NCBI GenBank assembly: GCA_964035015.1 | Contig: CAXIUP010000120.1 | Span: forward strand, 1,089,001 to 1,153,000 | Source: Corallium rubrum | Taxonomy: Eukaryota > Cnidaria > Anthozoa > Scleralcyonacea > Coralliidae | Direction: 5' to 3' | Length of the DNA: 64,000 nt | Part shown: one piece after another, positions 44,001 to 56,133 of the stretch | Numbering within the stretch: the first letter of the stretch is position 1 | How the letters are laid out: each line of letters opens with the position of its first letter | Notes under the pieces: model-generated | Seen by the model: the letters and a program-made list of their open reading frames with translations, nothing else | Databases searched by the model: none | Told to the model about the DNA's origin: nothing | Program-made: the position numbers and the translations under genes

Positions 44001-47000
44001 AAGCACTTCACTAAATATTTTCTTGTCTGATGTAGGCCAATGCGTCTTCCAGACAAAAACCTTTTTCGATCAATATTTTGCAGTGTAATAACCACGTTAC
44101 AACATAACATGTAACATTTACAACGTTAAGATCTAAAGACTATATACCTGGGCTCATTTCCAGCAACTTTTCTTTAACCTTTCGCCTTGTTTTTAATTTT
44201 TCCTAGAGAAGCAAAACACGTTGAGATAAGAAAAATACAAATATTCGGACGTCTTCCGTTAGAATTAGACAAACCCTCTTCCGTTCCCGTTATGCTAAAG
44301 TACTATTTCTCGTCATTGGAAATTACTTTAGACTGTGAAAACCTTCGTAGAATTAAAACGATCTTAATGTTATTAGGATCCTTAGTTCAGCTCAGTTCAG
44401 CTTAACTTAGTTCAGTTCAGTTTACTTTAGTTCAATTTAGTTTACTTCACTCTAGTTTACTTTAGTTTAGTTTACTTCACTTCACTTCACTTCACTTCAC
44501 TTCACTTCACTTCACTTCACTTCACTTCAGGTTCAGGTTCAGGTTCAGGTTCAGGTTCAGGTTCAGGTTCAGGTTCAGGTTCAGGTTCAGGTTCAGGTTC
44601 AGGTTCAGGTTCAGGTTCAGGTTCAGGTTCAGGTTCAGGTTCAGGTTAGTTTCATTTCGTTGGTTTGGTTTGGTTTGGTTTGGTTTGGTTCGGTTCGGTT
44701 CGGTTCGGTTCGGTTTGGTTTGGTTTGGTTTGGTTTGGTTTGGTTTGGTTTGGTTTGGTTTGGTTTGGATTGGTTTGGTTTGGTTTGGTTTGGTTTGGTT
44801 TGGTTTGGTTTGGTTTGGTTTGGTTTAGCTTAGTTTAGCTTATATAGTTTATGTTTAGTTTATGTTCAGTTTAGTATAGTTCATGTTCAGTTTATGTTCA
44901 GTTCATGTTCAGTTTATGTTCAGTTTATGTTTTCATTATGTTTAGTTTATGTCTTGTTTATATTTATGTTTATGTTTATGTTTATGTTTATGTTTATGTT
45001 TATGTTTATGTTTATGTTTATGTTTATGTTTATGTTTATGTTTATGTTTATGTTTATGTTTATGTTTATGTTTATGTTTATGTTTATGTTTATGTTTATG
45101 TTTATGTTTATGTTTATGTTTATGTTTATGTTTATGTTTATGTTTATGTTTATGTTTATGTTTATGTTTATGTTTATGTTTATGTTTATGTTTATGTTCA
45201 TGTTTATGTTTATCTTTATGTTTAGTTTATGTTTAGTCTTTGTTTAGTTTATGTTTATGTTTAGTTTATGTTTAGTTCATGTTTTCTTTATGTTCAGTTT
45301 AGTTTAGTTTAGTCTAGTTTTAGTTTATGTTTGATTATGTTCAGTTCAGTTTAGTTTAGTTTATGTTTAGTTTATGTTCAATTTATGTTTTGTTTTGTTT
45401 TGTTTTGTTTTGTTTTGTTTTGTTTTGTTTTGTTTTGTTTTGTTTTGTTTTGTTTGGTTTGGTTTGGTTTGGTTTGGCTTGGTTTGGTTTGGCTTGGCTT
45501 GGCTTGGCTTGGCTTGGCTTGGCTTGGCTTGGCTTGGCTTCGCTTCGCTTTGTTTTGTTTTGTTTTGTTTTGTTTCGTTTTGTTTTGTTTTGTTTTGTTT
45601 ATGTTTATGTTTTGTTTATGTTCAGTTTAGTTTACTTTATGTTTAGTTTATGTTCAGTTTAGTTCACTATTATAGAATTGCTGCATTAATTACAGCATTG
45701 GTGTAGTGATTAGAAAGTTGAGTTTTAACTGACTCTGAACTGATTAACTGAAGTAGAATCTCGTATAGAACAAGGTAGATTATTTAGATATGCGGTTAAA
45801 ATAATTAAATGAATTAAAAATGTTAAATTTTTGTTGAAAGTTTCTTAACTTTTGTATAACTGCCATTCAAGTACTTATTTTAATAAATCTAAATCTAATC
45901 TTAATCTATGTAAGTCCTCAATACTGTTGATAAAATAATAGAAATAATAACTATGGGAGGAAGCATAGAAAACTACATAATAAGTTTCAAACTCACCGCA
46001 TCGCTACGCTTTGGAGATGGATGCGCTAACTTGCCTTGGGGCCACATTACGTCACAAAATGTTTGAATATAATAGACAATCATTGGCTCAGATACGATCC
46101 ATTCCACTAACTCTCGGATTTCTCTGACATCAAATAAAAAAAAAAAAAAAAAATTCCTTTCCATTGGCTGGTCAAGTCCATAATCTAATTAGCCGGTTGA
46201 AAACTCGTTTAAACTGGATTGCAACACTGGATTCACTCTTCGAAATTTACCCCCAATGCTAGCTTTGTTTAAATTCAAGAACAACATGAGATATATGCTA
46301 ACAGTGGAAAGGTCGAATGATAGTACTTAGGCTATTTGATCTTTCGAAACAGACTAGTTTCTTCAATATCTAGACAACAGTCTTCATACATGACAATTTC
46401 GAATGATTATTGTGGGACAGTGAAATCGGGTGGAGATTAATAAAACCAGAAAATATAATAAAAATATAATTAGAAAACCAAGTAAAAGATGTTGAATAAA
46501 GACCTAGGAAGAGTAAATGCGCTCATACGGCAGAAAACCATCTGGAAAGAGCATAAGGACGCTATTCAGAGACGATATAAGATCCGACAAAAAGGATTGG
46601 GACTGGTGAAAGAAGAAATCAAGCAAAGAATTGTGGCCAAAAACTGGGAAAATTAAGAGATACAGCAATAGAATTAACCAATATCGACAAAATAGATTAT
46701 TCCAGAATAACTAAAACAGATTCTACCATGTGTTAAACGAAGAAGGACAACAAGAGAATGAAGATCCAGATCATGGGGAGACAAGGAGTGTTTGGCCGGA
46801 AATCTGGAGTAAAGAGGTGGAACATAATAAAGATGCAAAGTGGCTAGAATTAGACTTTAGACATGAAATGAGCGACACACAACAACAGGAAAATATAGAA
46901 ATCATGGTGGAGAAGGTGCAAAAGATGATACAGAAGACCCCTAACTGGACAGCTCCTGGACCTGATATGGCACAGTGTTATTGGTTTGTTTAAAAATTTT

Positions 47001-50000
47001 CGAAGTATGCACATTCGTCTAAGGAATTACTATGTGTATTGTTTAAATAATGGACAGGTACCAATATGGATAATAAAAGGAAGAACAGTATATCTGCGCA
47101 TATATTGCACGCATACTTCTATTATTGTAATAATTTTTGTTAAACTAATGACAAACAAGAAACTACTGCAGAATTAATTACATCAACCAGTTTGATTCAT
47201 AACAATTATATAGAGCACAGCTCAAACTACACTATCATACCTGTTAATTGTTCGACCAAACGTCACTTGTACGAAAGCAATTAACGTTCGACGAAGCCAT
47301 TTGAAAACTAAAGGAAAAAACAACAAATGAAATAGAAGGCACTCAGAAGACTGCATAGCTTCCAAAAGATGTTTATATATAAGAAGGCAAGCCATCCCGC
47401 TCATTAAGCTATATAGCTCACCAGCAACCTTGTAAAATATTTGTGAATAACGTGTCGCGTTAGCAACTATAAATCTTTGTTATTAGGCTACCTCTGCCAG
47501 GAGGTTATGTTTTTAGTTCTGTTTGTCTGTCACAAGGGTATTTAAAAAAGTGCCTAGCTGATTTTTATGCGATTTTGTGGAAAGGTTGGCCGCAGACCAC
47601 GCGCATAATATAAGAATAATGACAACATCAAAACCTATTTCATAACTTTTTTTACACAAAGAAGCTAAGAGAAAATTCAATAAAAATGTAATAAATTGAT
47701 CCTTGAGCTATCTCTAACTCGTCAACAAATTTATACGAAAAATGCCCTAATTGTTTTTAAAAATATCCTAGCGACAGGCAATAACATGCACTAACCTCCA
47801 TAATGAGAAGCACAAATGCATAGATATATAGGAAAGGTTTCTGTCGTTCCCTTAAAACCTGGTTTTATAACAGATACGGCACTGCTGTCTGTTCTTTTTA
47901 TGATCTCGTTCTGTAACGTATAACATATTGTTCCACAAACTTGTAGTCCTGAAGGTTATGTCGATCTAATTAAGTATTTTCCAAATATCATACCCGGATT
48001 TGTCAAAGCATCTAGGGTTGCATACTTTCTTATTTTAGAACATATGTAGAACACTAATGTGAAGTGCCATGCTAGACTGATCATGTCAACAAATCATTCA
48101 AGTGCAAAGACTGTGTATTGCAGATGCCTCAAGATTTGGAGAACAGCTTCTATGGGCTTAAATCATTGCAATGAATTCATTGTGCACGTGTCAGCATATC
48201 TCACAAGAGATGTCCTTTGTTGATTTTTCGTTTGGCATTTGAATATTAACGAGCTAACCTGGACAAAGCAAATGTATTTGATCATTGCATGCTGTAAGGT
48301 CAACAAACTGAGAGATCGACAAGGAAATGTAAAGCCGTTTCACAAAACGCTATCTAAATCTGGCTCTTGTATACAACAACGTCATAGCTACGTTACCCAG
48401 GTCTTGGTTACTAATAAAGCTCATTAAACACAAGAAATGGGGGAATTGTCTTTTTCTGTAACAAATCTTGTAAAGACAAGCCAAGTCAAGTCGAAAGTCA
48501 ACAGTGACTGTGTATCGGTCTTGTTTTTGTTTTTATTCTATAGATGTGTTATACCTTAATTGTAATTGCCCAATTTTTTTTCTATTTTAACATATTAAAT
48601 ATGTAATACCTCCTTTTAATTCAAACACTTCTCCAGTAAGACTGTACAACGGTTCCGCGATAGAATCTTTTCGATCTCCAACTCTGAACAAGGAATATAA
48701 TGAAATCAAGTTCAAACGGAGTCATGAAGCTTTAGAAAAAAAAGGGGAGTGGGGTGCACATTGCACATGAAGGGGAAAAGGTTTATCAGCATTCTTAAAT
48801 CATATAGATAACTTGGTCGTACATGCATGCATACGTATTACAACTCCAACAAATTAACAATAATCCAACCGACCATCCAACTATCCAACGACGACCCTAA
48901 CTGCTCCATTTTGCAATTCTTGCATTATTTTGGCTCATTGTCTCGTTAAACCGATCCCAAACAGTGCTACAATAGTCAAAATGTGGCTGAATTAATGCTT
49001 GATATATTGGGATTGCAATACCTATGGATATAAATGGTTTTATGCGTTTAAGAGAGCCTATATCCGATAAAATTTTCTTAGATTTTTCAGTAATATGGTT
49101 TGACTATATAAGGTGTTCGTCAAATACCAAGCCCAAATATGTGGCTTCGTTAACGATCTTTATCATGTTTCCATCAATCTCAATATCAATTTATTCGTTA
49201 GGATGGACGTTGACTCGCTCACGGCAAGATCCAATTACCATTGATTCTGTTGGGGTTTTTTTAGCTAGGGTTGAAGTTAGAGTTAGGCCCTGTTTACATG
49301 AAGTGGATTGACAGTCCAATCGGAACGAAAAAGGCGAATGAAGTCAATCCGGGCACATGTTTACATAGAGAATCCGATCTGCTTGGAACATTGTTTTCGG
49401 TTTTGGAACACTATTTTCTGTGCTTCCCTCAATGTATGCCATTTAGCACGACACGCACCACCTTCACTCATGCGTATCAAGTCATTTTCAAGTCAAACTG
49501 TGTTTACATGAACCAGATTGGAGACATTCATGTCGATCCTTGCTTGAATCACAAGTCAATCCACTCCACTGCGTGGATTGACATAAGCCATCCGTTTCGA
49601 TCAGGTAAACACAAGAAGGAGAAACAACATGTGAGATTTGACTTGAACACGCAATCCGCTTCATGTAAATAGGGCCTTATAGTTTAGCGAACCAAATCAA
49701 GCTCATGACTACAGTATATGTGCGCGTTTCCTGTATCCTGTTCCGGATAGTATGAAAACAGTGAGCTCAGCGCTTGTATAATGTGATTAGAAAGTGTACC
49801 CGAAACACAGATATCCCAGACAACATTGTACAAGAAAATCACCCACTCTTTCTGAATAAGTCATTGTCAATAATTTCGATCGATCATCAAGTTAATTCTG
49901 GGTAGTCGCACGCAGTGATCCAAGTCATTGCGGCAATTGTATATGAACAGCAGGCTTTAGTGCAAATTAGCTGCATGTTTGTTTGTTTGTGCGTATGTAA

Positions 50001-53000
50001 CTTTCTAATATTTTTAATTCTAAATCCTAAGAGCTTTAACGAGTCCTTTACTCCTGGGCATTACGTATTTAAATAAATTACTTGATTTGATTTGATTGAT
50101 TAAATTGATCGATTGGACTAAACGTTACAAAACTAGATATTCAATTTAGATCACCGTTTTCATATCGCCATCAGTTTCTGGCTATTCCGGCTTTCATTTA
50201 CCAAATATGTTTAAAAGCCCAAAATAAAATAATTCAATCCTCCTAACTGACGTATGTAATTTTTCCTATGCGTACTGATTCCTGATTAAAATACCCGTTT
50301 TACTCTGCATGAGCAAAATTAATCAATACACTAACTATGAGATACAAGACAATACACTAACTATTATAACTAAAACAATTTATACTCATACCCATCTTCC
50401 TCGCATGGTTCCTACAAGAAAAGATAAGAAAAAAGAATAGTTAAAGTTAAAGTGATCAGTGTTAACAAAGCTCAGTCCCGGTTCAAACGTCGTTTCTCGC
50501 ATCTGCCAAAATTAACAGGTCCACTAACTCAAACGTCGACCCTTTTATACAGGCATGCGCCGACTTAAAGCTTAAATTATTTTAATTTATTCTTTTCGTG
50601 CTAGAGTAAAATACCAACATTGATCAGTACATTCAAGTTGACGTATACACATTATTAGAGTACGGGTGGCGAGTGCGGTTAAGGCGCTGCCTCTCACCAA
50701 TAGTTAAGCCCGGTTACACGGGGTTAGTACCTGGATGGGTGACCGTCTGGGAATAGCCCCGTTCCAGAGCTTCGTGGCTCATGTGAGTAGAGTTAGTTGG
50801 TCTCTCTTGTGCTCCGAAGGTTTTTCACCGGGTTCTCCGGTTTCCCCCCTCCATCAGATCAACACCTAACATCTTAGCTGTGATCCGTGGTCTGAACTGT
50901 GTCATATGGCGGCAGCTTGGAGCGCCTTTGATATGCCTCGACACGGCCACGTTGATCTGCGTCCTTCGCAGATCATAGCCACCCAGTCCTTTATCCTTTT
51001 TTAAGATCATCAAGTGAAGTTTGACCGGTGTCACAGGAAATTCTCCCCCTAGGAAATTCGCCAGTTCTACTAATTGGAAACGAATTTCTTAAAATATTTG
51101 CCCCACCCCCACCTCCTCTAGGAAATTTGTCCCTTATCCATTGCTATATAAAACAACACATTTCAATAAAATTGTTTATTTCAATAATACGTTGGTCATT
51201 TATATTTATTACACTCGCGTTTAGTCTTTTTAGCTAGTGGCAGAGTGCATGAATGACAAAGTCACTCGCTCTTTTTTGAACGATACTCTGCAACACCGAA
51301 AATCTCTATTATACTGAAAAACTTTACATATGTCACAATTAAACTAAGAAAAAGAGAAACACTTCACTATATCAAAATAGGTCCATTCTCTACACTATTA
51401 TATCAAAGCAGCTAATAGGAATTTAATAAATCTGGGTGGTTCCAAGGCTCGTTTCTTCTGCAAAAAATATAGAATGTTGCTCTCAGAGCAACCTCCATAC
51501 ACTTTGAATAATACGTTCGTCATTCATTTCAAGTAATTTTAATAATCTACGAAATCTGTTAATACTTTTCGAAACAAAGCCGAGTGTGGTTACTTCCAGT
51601 GTAACAACTTCGAATGCCTCGCACGTTATCATTATTTATTTGAATTTATTAAATTTTGAATTTATTAAATTTGCCACTTAACGTGTGGCAGGAGAGAGGA
51701 ACAGAACTTTCGTCCCAATTGACACCAAACTCCTATGTGTAGACAACTAAGACCTAGGTGTTGATTTTACGGAGAGAGGAAAACCGGAGGACCCAGGGAA
51801 AAACCCACGGAGCACAGGAGAGACCAACTAAACTCTACTCACATAAGTCCCAAGCTGGCGGAGTACGGGGTTATTCCCAAATGGTCACCCATCCAAGTAC
51901 TAACCCCGTCCGACCGGGCTTAACTATTGGTGAGAGGGAGCGCCCTAACAGAACACGCCACCCGTGCTCCCCCGTGCTCACTAGCTCAGATATGTATGTA
52001 TCTTTCTTCTTTGCGTCGCTTAGCTATTATGCAGTTAGTATCATACGGGGCAGTTAATTCAATCACATATATACAAAAGCTTTAAAAATTACTACGATGT
52101 CAGGTCTTGATGTTCGAAATAAAGTTGAAGTACAGTTTATACCAGTATTAGGACAGTCCGCGAAGAGTTGAAAATCTGCACCGACAGCTACTTTCAAGTG
52201 ATGGATAATGGTCGTTAAAATCGAGTCGTGGCGCCATGTGTAACCATGTTGTTGTAGGGCAACTTGGCAATAGGAAAAAACATGAAGTTGTGTTTATAAT
52301 TTATTGCATAAATCACAGCTGGCGGAATCTCGAATGTTCCAGCGCTTCATGTTAGAATTGTTACTTAGATTACGAATTAACGCTCTCCTGGAAAAACATA
52401 ATATTGCTGGGCATTCGGGTGACAATTTCTTGCCATACTTTGATCATTTTTTGTGGCATGTATCAGTAAACGAGTAATGATCACACTTTGTTCTTTTAAT
52501 TTTACAAAGTTGGACCAGATTTCGTCAAGGTCTCCCTGCACAAGATCAGGGGCGGATTTAGTGTTAGTCAAATAAGTCATACGACTAAGGTAAAAAAATT
52601 CGCAAGAAAAAATAATTATCGTATCGTTTCTTCCCTCAGTCTCTCGAGATCGCCGAGATAATCGATTAGGTGAGACTGCCGACCGGCATTTTAACCCGCG
52701 CCGCGCGGTTGACTTTGTTCTTTCTCGACGGATTTGAGCCTATTGTATCAGCCGCTGTGATTGGTTGAATTTATAAATTAGCCTTTATAGCGACCTGTGA
52801 TTGGTTTGCCGAGTGTTCGCCGGATTTCTTTGTCTTTCTCGACGGATTTAGACCCCTTGTATCGCCCTTTCTGATTGGCTTAATTTTTCAATAGCTCTTT
52901 ATCAAGAGCACGGATTGGTTTAGCGGCATTTTACTTTGTAGTTCTCGACTGATTTGTGGACTGATCAGTGATCGATTCTGACTAACTTGCTTACTTGCAC

Positions 53001-55486
53001 TAGTATCACTACAAGCGGATTCTTTCATTTGGAACATGGCTTTGCCTAATACAAACGTGATAGATCTTGATGTATTCGCTTTGAAGGACAATGACGAGAT
53101 GTATTGCGAGAGATTTATAAAACGGCAAGTTTCATACTTGACTCGAGGGTCAACAAGCGAAGGAATCTTTGCGCAAAGGAGCATTTTACCAAGATTGGCA
53201 AGACGCTTCAAAGGAATTTTGGCACTGAGATATACGTGGTAATATACGCCAACAATGACAAGAAGAAACCTCGTGCTGCTCTCAGGTAAGCAGATTTTTC
53301 TGCTTTAATTATTTTCTAGTTTCGACGTATAAAGACATATAAATTCTAAACGGAATTTTAATAATATGACAATAACAACCTTCGCCACGATTGAACCACA
53401 TGGCATGTCTTCAAATGAAAGGTAACCTTTATTATTGTTTAGAATCTTATTTAATATATATCTACGTGTTTGTAGTGCAAGTAGCTCAAATTCATTCATG
53501 GTTTTCCCTTCTTTTGTTTGTTTATATAAATGGTTTGAAAACTTAATTGAATATTAATATGATTTTGAGACTAGCATTGTAGCAAGAACTGAAATACAAG
53601 CTAAAGGATTTTGTCAAGATTGGATAATGTAGACTACTTCATAAATTCATAAAATAGATAGTGAGGTCTGGCAATTATAATTATGTTATTTTATGTGAGA
53701 GACTATAGTTAGGGCCTGTTTTCAAGGTAGGGTTACCCCTACCCTGCGTCAACTCTACTAGATGTGGTTACCAAACAAGTAAAAAGTTGGTGCTGGGTAT
53801 GTGAGTTATCCCTACCAAATGCATTTACAAGGACAAAACATAACCCAGCTAGGGTAACTCTAGCACCCGGGTTACCCAAGTGTCCTTGTAAATACGCAAA
53901 CAAAAAAAAACACAGGAAATGTATGAGAGCTAGAGTAACCCAGTGGCTAGGACAATACCTCCTTGTAAATAAACCCTTAATATAGAGACTGAGTCCGGCC
54001 TACAACATTTTTGAATTTGACATAGTATTTAAATGTTTTAGGTCTGAGGTATCTGGGATTGCCTATACAGCTCTGTTTCGAGCTCTTGCATAGAGTGAAA
54101 TGGTCTAACCTGCAGTATGGTTATCAGTTTCATATAAAAATATTTGAAGTCATGAATCTTATTAAATATTTGAAGTAGATGTATTGTATCTGTTGTTTAT
54201 TTCTTGGTTAAAATAATTAAAATATCTTCTAAAATTTTCTGGGGCCAGCGAGCATGATCGCCACCCCCCCCCCCCCCCCCCCCTAGAGCTCAAATATTTT
54301 GGACTAAGGTGACAAAAATCCTAGATCCGCCCCTGAAGATTCTTCTTTGTAGTATTTTTTAACATATATTGTTCAGTAATTCCGGTTGCCGTCTTTTCCA
54401 TAATCTCATCCGTAATGATGTTTTTTGATGATGATGTTGTATAGATGTTGAATGTCGGTGTTAACAGAGGTTTTTTGAAGTTAATGGATAGACAGAAAAA
54501 CGGCAGAGGAACTTAGAGAGTAGACATAAATTTGAACCACGCGAATCTTGTGAAAAGATCAATGTTCTTTAGGTAATTTGAAGTTCATTAACAATCTCAT
54601 TTTTGATTTGGGTGCCATCTAATTTGCGGAAACACCACGTATAATTTTTATTTGCTAAGCTTTCGGCCTGTTGACTCAGAACAATATCAGCAAGCTGTTG
54701 GCTCACGTCCTTTATAAACTAAGCAACTGATCAATTAAATCACGCAAGAATACAATGGCGTATCACGTTAATTTTATTAATTAGAAAACAAAATCAAGAA
54801 TGTTCTCCGAATAGGGCGCACCACGTGCTGTTTAATGGCTGTCCCCCTGAAAGACAGTGTGATGTTTTGCAATCTCAATAGATTCCCTTGTTGTTATTGC
54901 TCTTATGAAGGCCTGAGACAACAGGCGGAAAGCTTAGCAAATAAAAATTTTACGTGATGTTTCCACAAAAGTTATCTATATTGCATTATCGCTATGAAAA
55001 CTTTCAATGGATTATCAATTATGTTTGAATCTTTGAATTTTCACCAATGTTCACACGCAATCTATGTACGTAAGCAGGTTGGTACTAAAGATGGTTTGTA
55101 AATTATAGCAAGAAACAATAAACTCAACGTATACTTAATATTTTTAACAAAACACACCTCATCTAGATCTTCAGTGAAATTAAAGTCAATCAACGGGAAA
55201 CTAAAAAACAAAACAAATATTTGTGATAGACCTATTCTGCGATAGCGGCGTCATATTAATCGCAATGCATTGTATAAAGGTGAGTGATCATGAAGTGATA
55301 TCATACTGTAAATATATTTCTATACACACTTTTCTGGCAGCAATAAGCAAATATTGTGTCCCTATAAAAATGTTTACAACCCCACACTTTTAGTTGTATT
55401 ATGTTTTAGTCAAAACATCCTTATTTTAATAAATGTTGAAGCCAGTGGATCATAATGATAACGATGATGATAATAATAATAATAAC

Positions 55487-55565
<79 letters not shown>

Positions 55566-56054
55566 GAAACTTTATTGAAATACTTTATATATATATATAT
55601 ACAATTATAAATCTCACTAATTAAGGTAATTTATAATTGACTACTTGAACCTATTTATTGTTTACAACTATATAGAAAAATTTAAAATGTATCTTCAAAT
55701 GTTCATTAAGTCTGGATTTGTCCAATCCTTGTTTCTACAACAAAATATATAGTATGTTGTTCTAATGGCGATAGACATTATTTTCTTAATACAAAAATTT
55801 TGGTGTTTTTTATCAAGACCTAGATCGTTTAACATCTCCAAAAAGGTACGACATTCTTTTGAGAAAACACCTAAGGAACTGATTGACAAATTTACAAATT
55901 TGACAGTTTTAAAATGTTCCTTTTGCTGTGTAATTACATCCCTGTATCTTGCTCTTTTGCGATCAACGTTAGTTTGGAGATTAGATTCATATCCGACGGA
56001 GAGTTCAAGGATATAGAGACAATCAGTGGAAATGGAAAGAAGCACATCTGGGCG

Positions 56055-56133
<79 letters not shown>

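Noticed and set aside
44525..44646. (TTCAGG)n as a telomere-like array
   Set aside because: The expected animal telomere unit is TTAGGG; this block is one step in a chain of changing microsatellites.
44894..45662. Several frames of repeated Met-Phe, Tyr-Val or Phe-Cys-Phe-Val
   Set aside because: Produced by TTTATG and TTTTG/TTTGG repeats; no flanking gene structure.
50659..50770. Functional 5S rRNA gene
   Set aside because: Only the 3' promoter half matches 5S; the 5' half is replaced by tRNA-like sequence and a SINE body follows.
54264..54282. Poly-C run as a structural signal
   Set aside because: A simple homopolymer inside a hAT-like element; may be a sequencing artefact in length.
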